Source of the DNA: Sphingomonas aquatilis
GTDB taxonomy: Bacteria; Pseudomonadota; Alphaproteobacteria; Sphingomonadales; Sphingomonadaceae
Direction of reading: 5' to 3'
Assembly (NCBI RefSeq): GCF_014196115.1
Contig: NZ_JACIDB010000003.1
Location: forward strand, 372,001 to 436,000
DNA length: 64,000 nt
Below, piece by piece: positions 19,977-26,891 of the stretch. A program made the position numbers and the translations under genes. Position 1 is the first letter of the stretch, and the number at the start of each line of letters is the position of its first letter. The notes under the pieces are model-generated. The model did not search any database. It worked only from the letters and a program-made list of their open reading frames with translations, and was not told the DNA's origin.

Positions 19977-22211
19977 TCACTTCCTCCTGTTGAGGCGGGC
20001 CGCCAGCGACGGCGCCGCGTAGTTGTCGTTGTTCGGCTGCTGCCCCTTCGGGGCTTCCGGTGCCGACGACGGCGGCGAGGGAACCGTGGGCGCGAAGACG
20101 GCGGCCGGCGCCATGTCCGCATGGTAGTCCGCGACCTGCTCGACGGTTTCGAACTCGCGCTCGGCGCGGGTGCTCTCGCGGATACCGGACACCTCGGCGG
20201 CTGCCGACGGTGCTGGCGGGGTCCGCGCCATCTCCGCTTCCGCGTTCGAGCGGATGCCATGCAGGGCGGTGTCGTTCTGGGTGTCGTGCGCCGCCTCCTT
20301 GAGGTCGGCCCAGGCAGCGGTCGCCCCGGCGACCTCGTGCTCGTCGAGCAGCTCCCAGTGCGAGGTGTTGCCGTAGCGCTCCTCGTCGATGGCGTGGGCC
20401 ACGTGGAAACCGAACGGAGCCTTGGTCTGGTCCGGTTCGTGGACGTAGATGACCCCGCTGAACCGGCGGTCGAAGCTGATCGGGACCCTGCCGCGACCGG
20501 TCATGCTGACGCGGTCGAACCAGCCGTCGTCGAGCGCGCCCTGGAACGAGTAGGTGACGCCGTTAAAGTAGAGGCCGTTCCGGCGGACCGACGCGAAGCC
20601 CTGCTCCAGGAGCGCGAACTTGACCGCCTGCGGGTTGGGCTGCGGCGGGATCCCGAACGCCGCGACACCCCAGCGCCACATCTCGGCCGGCACCGCCGAA
20701 ACACCGTCCGCAATCATCTCCGGCAGGAGCGGATAGTCCTCGATGCGGTGATGGTTGTTGTGTTGCAAGATGCACCGGATGACGGCCTGCGTGAGCTCGT
20801 GAAGGGTAAGCTCCGCCTGCCGCCGGTAGTCCTCGGCTCCGCGCTCGCGGAAATCAGGGCGGACAAAGCCCGGGACATGCGGGCTCAGCATCGCGTGGAT
20901 CAGGCCGAAGCGGCGCTCGACGATGCCCTTCCAGTCGGCGCGATACGCGGTGACGTTGCCGACCGTCACGCCGAACTGCTTGATGAACCCGAGGACGCCG
21001 GAAAACTTCATCTCCCCGTTGTCGCCCTCGAGGATCGCGCAGAGGTGGTGGCAGGGCCAGTCCTCGTCATCGATCTCGATCCCGTACTTCGCGCAGAACT
21101 CGCGCTTGTCGGTCATCCCATTGGCCAGCGCGGTCATCGCCCCGATCCACGACGGCGGATCGAGCGACAGCGCGAAGCCCACGATCATCCGGCTCCAGAC
21201 GTCGACCACGACGTAGAGCGTGGGACGCCACAGGAGCCGGCGCCGGTTGCGGCCCGATCGGACGTAGACGTCGACCTGGGTCGCGTCGATCTGGAAGCGG
21301 GCGCCAGGCCCCCATGCCTCGTCCGTCGAGTTCTTCAGGATCGGACGGTGGCGAAGCGCGTAGACGCGATGACCGAGACGCTTGATCAGCGCCTTCCAGG
21401 CCTTCCGCTCGCGATGGTAGTGGTAGAGATACTGCTCGTAGCGGGGCAGCCCGAGCGCCTCGTAGGCGTGGTCGGGAATCTCGGAGCCGTGATCCTCGAC
21501 CAGCTTCGCCACGGCATCCGCGAAGCCGATGCGCATGCAGTAGCGGTAGCAGTCGACGTGCTTGAGGTTTCCGTCGGCGTCGTGAATGTCCCAGCCCTGC
21601 CGGAAGAGCATCTTCAGCTCCTCCGTCACGGCGACGCCATTGGGCCTGTTTTCCTTCGGCGGAGGGCCGGACTTCTTGCCGCCTTCCTTCACGGGGCGCG
21701 GCTGGCCCGGCGCGCCGCACTCGGCATACCTCGGGCGAAGCGCGTCCGGTACCATGCCGCCGTGGAAGACCTTGGACAGGTTGGCCGTGATGGTGGCGAC
21801 GCTGGCGCCCCGCTTGCCGGCCGCGACCGCCGCCTTAGACGCCTCGCTGATCAGCCGCGCCCGCCGCTTCCGGTCGAACACGCCGTCGTCCGCGAGGATT
21901 GGTTGCAGGACCGACCACGCCTCATCGCGGCGGTCCAGATGCTTTTTACGTGCCTTGCCTCGTTCGGACTCCGGATCCCCGATGTAGACGTGGTCGGGGA
22001 TGGAGGCCGGCGCCTGGCCCGCCTCCACCTTCCACCGCTCGACCAGGATGCGCCGCTCCAGCCCCGCGCCGACGTGGACCTCCGGCTCGGAACCGGGATC
22101 GTCGGCATCGACCGTGACCACCGCATCCTTGGACCAGTCGGTCCAGATGACCTTCAGGCGACCGAACGCCTCCCCGGTGTCGATGATCGCGTGTTGGGCG
22201 ACGGCGGCCAT
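19977..22211 (-). CDS. tnsB: Tn7-like transposase TnsB (DDE, rve superfamily)
   Basis: A 744-residue integrase-fold transposase. The catalytic triad reads D309 (FQIDAT), D397 (EGDNGE) and E432 (GIVERRF), with 34 residues between the last two, a DD(34)E spacing typical of this group. N-terminal helical regions (about 85-240) should bind the end repeats, and a beta-barrel region and a low-complexity Pro/Ala tail follow the core. The extreme C-terminus of Tn7 TnsB contacts TnsC, and the tail here may do the same. TnsB cuts and joins the 3' ends. It lies four bases after tnsA. Confidence 0.93.
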   Translation of the reverse strand: MAAVAQHAIIDTGEAFGRLKVIWTDWSKDAVVTVDADDPGSEPEVHVGAGLERRILVERWKVEAGQAPASIPDHVYIGDPESERGKARKKHLDRRDEAWSVLQPILADDGVFDRKRRARLISEASKAAVAAGKRGASVATITANLSKVFHGGMVPDALRPRYAECGAPGQPRPVKEGGKKSGPPPKENRPNGVAVTEELKMLFRQGWDIHDADGNLKHVDCYRYCMRIGFADAVAKLVEDHGSEIPDHAYEALGLPRYEQYLYHYHRERKAWKALIKRLGHRVYALRHRPILKNSTDEAWGPGARFQIDATQVDVYVRSGRNRRRLLWRPTLYVVVDVWSRMIVGFALSLDPPSWIGAMTALANGMTDKREFCAKYGIEIDDEDWPCHHLCAILEGDNGEMKFSGVLGFIKQFGVTVGNVTAYRADWKGIVERRFGLIHAMLSPHVPGFVRPDFRERGAEDYRRQAELTLHELTQAVIRCILQHNNHHRIEDYPLLPEMIADGVSAVPAEMWRWGVAAFGIPPQPNPQAVKFALLEQGFASVRRNGLYFNGVTYSFQGALDDGWFDRVSMTGRGRVPISFDRRFSGVIYVHEPDQTKAPFGFHVAHAIDEERYGNTSHWELLDEHEVAGATAAWADLKEAAHDTQNDTALHGIRSNAEAEMARTPPAPSAAAEVSGIRESTRAEREFETVEQVADYHADMAPAAVFAPTVPSPPSSAPEAPKGQQPNNDNYAAPSLAARLNRRK

Positions 22212-22214
22212 GGC

Positions 22215-23000
22215 TCAGGCGACCCGCAGCTGCGTGACCGGCCCGAAGGGCATCAGGCGCGCGACGCCGTCGAGCCGGACGAGCCGCCGAGCGAGCAGCC
22301 GGCGCACAGCCGACATGCCGGTTCCGGGCACCCAGTCGTTCTGACGCTCAGCCGCCTTGCACGCGTCGGTCAGGCTGCCGTTCGCGCGGTCCGCCAGCTC
22401 GATGAGCATCACGTCCGCGCACTCGTCCCAGCCGATCGCATTGGGCGACTGGAGCATCCCGACCTTCGCCCACTGCGCGCGCTCTTGCGCCCCGATGCGC
22501 TCGGCCCGGGTGACGCTGTAGTCGAGCACCAGCTTCCACTCGACCCCGCGCCGGCGCCAGAACTCCCGCTCGATGGCGAGCTTCTCCATGACACGGCGCT
22601 TGCCGACCTCGCTGGCCGGCTTGACCGCGATCGCGACCTGCCGGCCACCAAACATGTCGATCACGAGGTCGGTCGTGACGGGCACGTCGACGCCGCGGTC
22701 GGCCGGGTGGCGCACGCCGAGCAGGTCGGCGATCACCATCGTCTCCGCGCGGCAGAGCGGATACTGCTCGCGGATGTCGATCACGTCCGGGCGCCCGTCG
22801 AACTTGAGGAACACGTCCTCCTCGACATCGGAAAACAGGTGCACCACCCGTCCCGAGGTCTGGCTGAGCCGGCGATGGACTCGGCCCCTGGAGGAGAAGT
22901 CGGTGATGGTCAGCCACGGCTTGTAGTCCGCGCCGTGGCCGCGCCCGCGACCCTCCCGGTGCATGCGCGCGATGCGCTTCTCGGTCATGCGGCGCGCCAT
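22215..23000 (-). CDS. tnsA: Tn7-like endonuclease TnsA
   Basis: A 261-residue protein, close to Tn7 TnsA (273). The nuclease core has E61 in DVEEDVFL, the REQYPL stretch (77-82), D111 in TTDLVI and K127 in AIAVKP, matching the E-D-K restriction-enzyme-like active site. The residue two before the lysine, Gln in Tn7 TnsA (QVK), is Ala here. The C-terminal winged-helix-like part (about 170-261) would bind TnsC. TnsA cuts the 5' ends so that the element moves by cut-and-paste. The ATG at 23000 may be coupled to a short upstream frame by TGATG. Confidence 0.9.
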   Translation of the reverse strand: MARRMTEKRIARMHREGRGRGHGADYKPWLTITDFSSRGRVHRRLSQTSGRVVHLFSDVEEDVFLKFDGRPDVIDIREQYPLCRAETMVIADLLGVRHPADRGVDVPVTTDLVIDMFGGRQVAIAVKPASEVGKRRVMEKLAIEREFWRRRGVEWKLVLDYSVTRAERIGAQERAQWAKVGMLQSPNAIGWDECADVMLIELADRANGSLTDACKAAERQNDWVPGTGMSAVRRLLARRLVRLDGVARLMPFGPVTQLRVA

Positions 23001-23170
23001 CACGACCTCCCGCCGCGGCGGCGGACGAAGACGTCCGACCGCATGCGGACCTGACGCGAAGACGCGCCGTCCATGCCGGGCGACCCGCACGGCGAGAGGC
23101 TGAGGGTGATGAAGGCGCGCTCCACGACGCCCTTGGCGTGGGAGTGACCCGAAGTCGGGGTGTTCTGCAT
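23000..23170 (-). CDS. Possible short leader protein upstream of tnsA
   Basis: A 56-residue frame (MQNTPTSGHSHAKG...) whose stop overlaps the tnsA start by one base (TGATG), the same coupling used elsewhere on this operon. The product is basic toward its end (FVRRRGGRS) and has no recognised domain. The overlap suggests it may be translated, but in DNA this GC-rich a short open frame can arise by chance. Confidence 0.3.
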   Translation of the reverse strand: MQNTPTSGHSHAKGVVERAFITLSLSPCGSPGMDGASSRQVRMRSDVFVRRRGGRS

Positions 23171-23528
23171 ATCGTTCACTCGCGACGAGGCGTTCGCCCC
23201 GGCACGCGAGCCGCGGGCGTCCGCCAAGATTCATGAACGCCGTCCCGGACAGGACAGCGGGCTGGGCGAGGGGCCGGCGGGTGCCAGACGCGCGCATGCG
23301 CCATCGCAGTCGACACGGCGATGCCGGCCGTCTGCGATCTTGACCTCTCAGGTCATCACATGCGATTAGTTGTAGCGGCTGGACTGGCGACCGGCGCCTT
23401 CGCGCCGGGTGCTAGGTCATCTCGGGTTCCTCCTTCCTCTGTTCGCCCTGGTAGGCACGGTTGAAGCGCGATCCTGGAACCACGCCGCTCGCGGGGGTCG
23501 TCCGTTGGCGCGGACGATCCCCGTATCC
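23171..23528. other. Gap upstream of tnsABCD with a candidate operator
   Basis: About 360 bases without a convincing gene between the tns operon and the small winged-helix gene. Frames on both strands have poor composition. The only structure I see is the palindrome at 23341-23355, listed separately. The tnsA promoter is expected here. Confidence 0.5.
23341..23355. promoter_or_regulatory. Candidate operator for the tns operon (palindrome)
   Basis: TGACCT and AGGTCA form a perfect six-base inverted repeat with a three-base spacer, about 170-340 bases before the tns start codons. The T/A-containing stretch beside it is the least GC-rich part of this gap. A dimeric regulator, perhaps one of the two small element-encoded proteins, could bind here. 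Confidence 0.35.
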
Positions 23529-23948
23529 CTATTCCTTGCGACCGGTCGCCTCGCCTCGTGCGAGCGTCCACTTGTCGCCGATGTGCTCCACCTCGCCGCG
23601 GCCGAGCATCTTGCGCAGGATGGGCGAGACGCTGGTGCGCGCAACGGTGGCGCCGAAGCTCGCCTTCATCGCGTCGATCATCTGCCGGATGCCGATCGGC
23701 TCCCCGGCCTGAGCCAGCACCTCCTTCAGCATCTCGCGGATAGTGCGCGTCCGCGCGGCTGCTTCGCCTTCACCGCCCGGGAAGTAGCGCAGCAGCGCTT
23801 TCTCGACCTCGATAGCGCGCGCGACATCGGCCAAGCGCGCTGCGAGCGCGTCATGCTCATCCGTCAGCGTCGCGATCTTGGCCAGCACGTCGCTCCTCCT
23901 CAGCGTCACGCTGACGTCGGGGCCGGGTTCCGAATCATCATTATCCAT
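23529..23948 (-). CDS. Small winged-helix-like protein on the transposon
   Basis: A 139-residue protein. The first 25 residues are acidic, residues about 20-55 form a probable coiled coil (KIATLTDEHDALAARLADVARAIEVEK), and the C-terminal half (about 65-135) has a winged-helix pattern with an IGIRQMIDAMKASF helix and SPILRKMLGRGEVEHIGDKWTL wing. This is likely a DNA-binding regulator of the element. It is divergent from the DUF6471-like gene, with a 258-base gap holding four copies of a GTAGTCC motif. Confidence 0.65.
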   Translation of the reverse strand: MDNDDSEPGPDVSVTLRRSDVLAKIATLTDEHDALAARLADVARAIEVEKALLRYFPGGEGEAAARTRTIREMLKEVLAQAGEPIGIRQMIDAMKASFGATVARTSVSPILRKMLGRGEVEHIGDKWTLARGEATGRKE

Positions 23949-24006
23949 GACTTGGCATGATTCCCGTAACCCGGCCCCGAGTCAACGGTGAAACTACACG
24001 AAATCC

Positions 24007-24156
24007 GTAGTCGGACTACGCCGGGACTACATAGATGTTCCGGATTGGATGATCAACCGTGCAAATCGTAATCCGGCGCAACGAGTATGTGAGCGGTGGT
24101 GGGCCGCTCATCCGCCGGGGCTAAAGGTGGGCGAAGGTAGTCCATAACGTAGTCCC
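24007..24156. promoter_or_regulatory. Candidate operators: four GTAGTCC-type sites in a divergent promoter region
   Basis: GTAGTC-G-GACTAC, a perfect palindrome, is at 24007-24019 and GGGACTAC at 24023-24030. GTAGTCC is at 24137-24143 and GTAGTCCC at 24149-24156. The outer pair point toward each other across about 120 bases. They sit between the divergent starts at 23948 and 24207, so a regulator made by one of these genes may bind all of them. This is pattern-based inference. Confidence 0.45.
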
Positions 24157-24206
24157 GAGCCCGACGGCCACAGCATCGTAGCTCCGACCAGAAGAGGGGA
24201 AAACAC

Positions 24207-24515
24207 ATGCAGATACAGGTTGAAGGCGCTGTGCCCCAGCGCCGAGCGCGGGGTCGCAAGGACCTTAAAGGGCATGGCTTCGACCTGCAGGCCAAGCGCA
24301 TCATCCGCGACGAACTGATCCGAACTGGCGTAAGCCACGAGGATTTGGTGAAACGACTGGCGCGGATGGGCGTGCACGAGAACGTGTTGAACCTACGCAA
24401 CAAGCTCGCGCGAGGGCGGTTCACCGCGTCTTTCCTTCTCCAGGTGATGGCGGCGCTCGGCGTCAAGACCATCGATCTCGAGGAGGCCGAGCGGAATACC
24501 ATAGGGCCGACTTGA
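24207..24515 (+). CDS. DUF6471-like small regulator
   Basis: A 102-residue basic protein. Residues about 30-95 (IIRDELIRTGVSHEDLVKRLARMGV...NKLARGRFTASFLLQVMAALGVKTIDL) have the helix arrangement of a lambda-repressor-like HTH and closely resemble the DUF6471 family as I recall it. A purine-rich site (AGAGGGGAAA) precedes the ATG. It is likely a regulator of the element; it reads away from the GTAGTCC sites and lies just upstream of the toxin-antitoxin operon. Confidence 0.7.
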   Translation: MQIQVEGAVPQRRARGRKDLKGHGFDLQAKRIIRDELIRTGVSHEDLVKRLARMGVHENVLNLRNKLARGRFTASFLLQVMAALGVKTIDLEEAERNTIGPT

Positions 24516-24532
24516 CCGGCCTTCAGTGACTT

Positions 24533-24563
24533 GACACGTGTCGTCTCCATAGCGACATATGTC
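24533..24563. promoter_or_regulatory. Candidate autoregulatory operator of the toxin-antitoxin operon
   Basis: Two ten-base palindromes, GACACGTGTC (24533-24542) and GACATATGTC (24554-24563), have centres exactly 21 bases apart, two turns of the helix, 25-55 bases before the antitoxin start. Antitoxins of the Xre/ParS (DUF2384) type repress their own operon, and the spacing suits two dimers on the same face. Confidence 0.55.
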
Positions 24564-24587
24564 GTCCAACGATTGAGTGAGGTGACC

Positions 24588-25064
24588 ATGGCACAGACGG
24601 CAGCAGCGACGGCGGACCCCGGCGTCGGCCGCGTGGTTGACCTGCTCGGGGGCCGGTCAACCTTCGAGCATCCGTTCTCGACGCCGCTTGAGGCGCACGA
24701 GTCGATTCAGCAGGGCTTCCCCAGCAAGTCGCTCGTCGTCTTCATCCAGCGCTTCCCCGCGATCGGGCGCGAGGACACCATCGACAAGGTCGTGGGTGTC
24801 AGCCTGCGCACCCTCCAGCGGCACAAGAAGCCCGGCGCTCGCGAGCGGCTCAGCCGCGAGCAGAGCGGCAAGCTCTACAAGGCAGCCGAGATCGTGGCCA
24901 AGGCGGTTGACGTGCTTGGCTCGCCGGAGGCGGCCGAGCGCTTCCTCGAGGAGCCCGCCATGGCGCTCGACGGCAAGCGCCCCATCGACCTGCTCTCGAC
25001 GCCTGCAGGTGCCGAACTCGTCGAAAAGCACCTCGGCCGCATTGACTACGGCGTCTACACGTGA
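24588..25064 (+). CDS. Xre/MbcA/ParS-type (DUF2384) antitoxin
   Basis: A 158-residue protein. An N-terminal part with an HTH-like segment (IDKVVGVSLRTLQRHKKPGARERLS, about 65-90) is followed by the DUF2384 region (SGKLYKAAEIVAKAVDVLGSPEAAERFLEEPAMALDGKRPIDLLSTPAGAELVEKHLGRIDYGVYT), whose end normally plugs the toxin active site. It should neutralise the RES toxin encoded next and repress the operon through the palindromes at 24533-24563. The ATG at 24588 has a GTGAGGTG site in front. Its stop overlaps the toxin GTG by four bases. Confidence 0.88.
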   Translation: MAQTAAATADPGVGRVVDLLGGRSTFEHPFSTPLEAHESIQQGFPSKSLVVFIQRFPAIGREDTIDKVVGVSLRTLQRHKKPGARERLSREQSGKLYKAAEIVAKAVDVLGSPEAAERFLEEPAMALDGKRPIDLLSTPAGAELVEKHLGRIDYGVYT

Positions 25065-25570
25065 CGCCCCTTCCGGCTGCGCTTGGCGGGACCGAGCTGG
25101 TCGGCTGGCGACTGGACCGCGCGAAGCACGCACCCACCTGGGACATCGGCGAGGGCGCCTTCCTGTTCGGCGGCCGCTGGAACAGCGCGGGCGTGCGCGC
25201 GGTCTACTGCGCGATCGACCCCGCCACCACGATCCTGGAGGTTGCGGTCCACAAGGGCTTCAACGTCCTCGACACCGATCCGCACATCATAACCCGCTTC
25301 CGGGTGGACGCCGCGAGCGTGCACATCGTCGAGCCGGCCGACGTGCCGAACCCGAACTGGCTCAAGCCCGGCGTGCCGAGCGCCGGCCAGCAGAAGTTCG
25401 GAGACGACCTACTCGCCGCCCACCCCTTCGTGCTGATCCCGAGCGTGGTCTCGGCCTTCAGCTGGAACCTGCTGTTTGTCGCGACCAACGCGGCGGGGCG
25501 CTACCACCTCATCGAGCAGCACCCTTTCGCGCTCGATACGCGCCTCAACCCGCCCGCAAAGAAGCCCTGA
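25061..25570 (+). CDS. RES-domain toxin
   Basis: A 169-residue protein with RES-fold landmarks: WRLDRAKHA near the N-terminus, GGRWNSAGVRAVYCAIDPATTILEVAVH (about 36-65), and SVVSAFSWNLLFVATN near 140-155. RES toxins degrade NAD+ and stop growth unless held by their DUF2384 antitoxin, which is the upstream gene. It starts at a GTG overlapping that gene. As cargo of the transposon it may stabilise the element in its host, a common role for such pairs on mobile DNA. Confidence 0.88.
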   Translation: MTPLPAALGGTELVGWRLDRAKHAPTWDIGEGAFLFGGRWNSAGVRAVYCAIDPATTILEVAVHKGFNVLDTDPHIITRFRVDAASVHIVEPADVPNPNWLKPGVPSAGQQKFGDDLLAAHPFVLIPSVVSAFSWNLLFVATNAAGRYHLIEQHPFALDTRLNPPAKKP

Positions 25571-25662
25571 ATGTCGGAAGGCTAAGCCAGGCCGCCCTCG
25601 AACGTCGCCAGGATGGGGCAAGGCTTTAGCAGGAGGTAAAGGGGAACGGCCGATCATCGCAC

Positions 25663-26673
25663 ATGATGATCCCCGATTCGCAGCCATCGCGCGCCTCGAA
25701 GTTTCCGGCCGTCCATGACGACGAGCTGCTCTACAGCATCGTCGCGCGTTACGGCGTCCTGGCGGGGAACATCGACGCCCAGTCGACGAACCTGGACTTG
25801 TTCGGTCGCGCGTTCGGTCATGCGGGCACCCACCTCCCGGCCAACCTCCAGTCAATGGCGGATAGACTCCCCGCCAGCCTTACGTTGAGCGGTCGAGACC
25901 TAGTGCAGCGACATACGCTGCTGCCCTATCAGTGTGCGTTCCTGCCACACGAGGCTATGGAGCGCACCATCGCCGCCGCGCTCGCCGATGGTGGTCGCCG
26001 GGGGCGCCCAGCGGGCTCCGCCGATCGGCCGTTGCCGCGCCCCCGCAACCTGAGGTTCTGCTACCCGTGCGTCGAGCAGATGCTTCGCGACCGCCAGGAC
26101 CTGCACTGGAAGCGCGTCCACCAACTCGCGGTCGTCACCGTCTGCCCCAAGCATGAGTGCGATCTCCTAGAGAGCGCCGTGTCGCCCGGGCCGCACGACA
26201 CTCGGCTGCATCCGCCCACGCTGGCCGTCTGCGATGCCGGCCAACCCAGCGTCATTCCGTCGGGTACGAACGTGGACCGCGCCGCACTCGCGGAACTCGC
26301 CCGCGACGCCGCCATGCTGCTGCGAGGCGAGTATCCAGCCGGGCTCGAGCGGCGCAGCGGGCCAGACTACGCCCAGATGTTCCGTGATCTCGGATATGGC
26401 GGCCGCGCGAGACTCGACTGGACGATCATGGAGCCCGCAATCCGAACGGCCCTCGCCGACATATCGCCAGCGATGCCGGGCGTGACCTCCGCGGCGAACA
26501 GACGTCGAGGCTGGTTCGTGGAGCTGATGAGCGAGCGGCACCCCGGGCACACGGATCGCGTGCTGATCGCCGCGTTCGTCCTTCGCCGCATCGAGTCAGT
26601 CGCCCCGCGGTTCTGGGCCGCGCTCGACGAGATAACCGGCCGACCGCTGCTTTTGCTCAAGGACGTCGCGTAG
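25663..26673 (+). CDS. Second TniQ-family protein of the Tn7-like element
   Basis: A 336-residue protein beside the right end. Its N-terminus (DDELLYSIVARYGVLAG, from residue 19) is the TniQ opening, and it has a CCCH zinc finger C133, C136, C161, H164 with exactly the C-x2-C-x24-C-x2-H spacing of TnsD. It is about 130 residues shorter than TnsD, mainly in the C-terminal target-binding part. It reads opposite to tnsABCD. A second target selector is the simplest reading. The start is uncertain: an AGGAGG lies 26 bases upstream, too far for the ATG at 25663. Confidence 0.82.
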   Translation: MMIPDSQPSRASKFPAVHDDELLYSIVARYGVLAGNIDAQSTNLDLFGRAFGHAGTHLPANLQSMADRLPASLTLSGRDLVQRHTLLPYQCAFLPHEAMERTIAAALADGGRRGRPAGSADRPLPRPRNLRFCYPCVEQMLRDRQDLHWKRVHQLAVVTVCPKHECDLLESAVSPGPHDTRLHPPTLAVCDAGQPSVIPSGTNVDRAALAELARDAAMLLRGEYPAGLERRSGPDYAQMFRDLGYGGRARLDWTIMEPAIRTALADISPAMPGVTSAANRRRGWFVELMSERHPGHTDRVLIAAFVLRRIESVAPRFWAALDEITGRPLLLLKDVA

Positions 26674-26683
26674 ACCAAAATCC

Positions 26684-26851
26684 CGAGACTATGTTCCAAT
26701 CTTTAGGACAATGTTCGAACGAAACCGCCTCCCGACCGGGGCGGTAGACCGACCGGACGCAGAACTATAACCTCTGATCGATGGCCAGCCGAGGCCGTTG
26801 GGCCCCAGCCTACGAGGGGGACGGCTAGGTTGGATGGAAAACTATGTTCGA
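26684..26851 (-). repeat. Right-end TnsB-type binding repeats (up to four copies)
   Basis: On the minus strand, sites related to TCGAACATAGTTCTG occur at 26837-26851 (TCGAACATAGTTTTC), 26760-26774 (only the TAGTTCTG half is good), 26704-26718 (TCGAACATTGTCCTA) and 26684-26698 (TGGAACATAGTCTCG). Tn7 right ends carry four sites, against three at the left. The set begins 11 bases after the second TniQ gene. Confidence 0.75.
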
Positions 26852-26859
26852 CCTTCACA

Positions 26860-26864
26860 GTTGC
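26860..26864. repeat. Target-site duplication, right copy (GTTGC)
   Basis: GTTGC immediately follows the terminal ACA and matches 15673-15677 exactly. Removing the element and one copy would leave 51 bases between the glmS stop and the next gene's ATG. Confidence 0.93.
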
Positions 26865-26891
26865 GCTGCTTTCATGGGATGGGATGACAGA

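Larger units (their letters stand above)
15678..26859. mobile_element. Complete Tn7-like transposon, 11,182 bp, inserted at glmS
   Basis: Both boundaries are defined by sequence. The left end is TGTCTCGCTCGAACATAG and the right end, read inward, is TGTGAAGGTCGAACATAG; each is flanked by GTTGC. The element carries tnsA-tnsB-tnsC-tnsD reading toward glmS, a second TniQ-family gene near the right end, a toxin-antitoxin pair, two small regulator-like genes and an unrecognised gene near the left end. All core genes look intact, so it may be mobile. There is no tnsE, no cas gene and no CRISPR array. Confidence 0.95.

Noticed and set aside
19896..23054. A 1,052-codon open frame opposite tnsB and tnsA
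   Set aside because: It is antisense to clear transposase genes, with no motif and Arg/Asp/Val-rich shadow composition.
23160..23369. A plus-strand gene upstream of the small winged-helix gene
   Set aside because: Poor composition, no ribosome-binding site and no recognisable segment.
15678..26859. A CRISPR-associated transposon (CAST)
   Set aside because: Two TniQ proteins suggested it, but no cas gene, repeat-spacer array or crRNA-like repeat is present anywhere in the element.
26844..26891. A start of the ROK kinase inside the transposon end
   Set aside because: The frame is open, but the added residues come from the transposon terminus and the conserved N-terminus begins at 26892.
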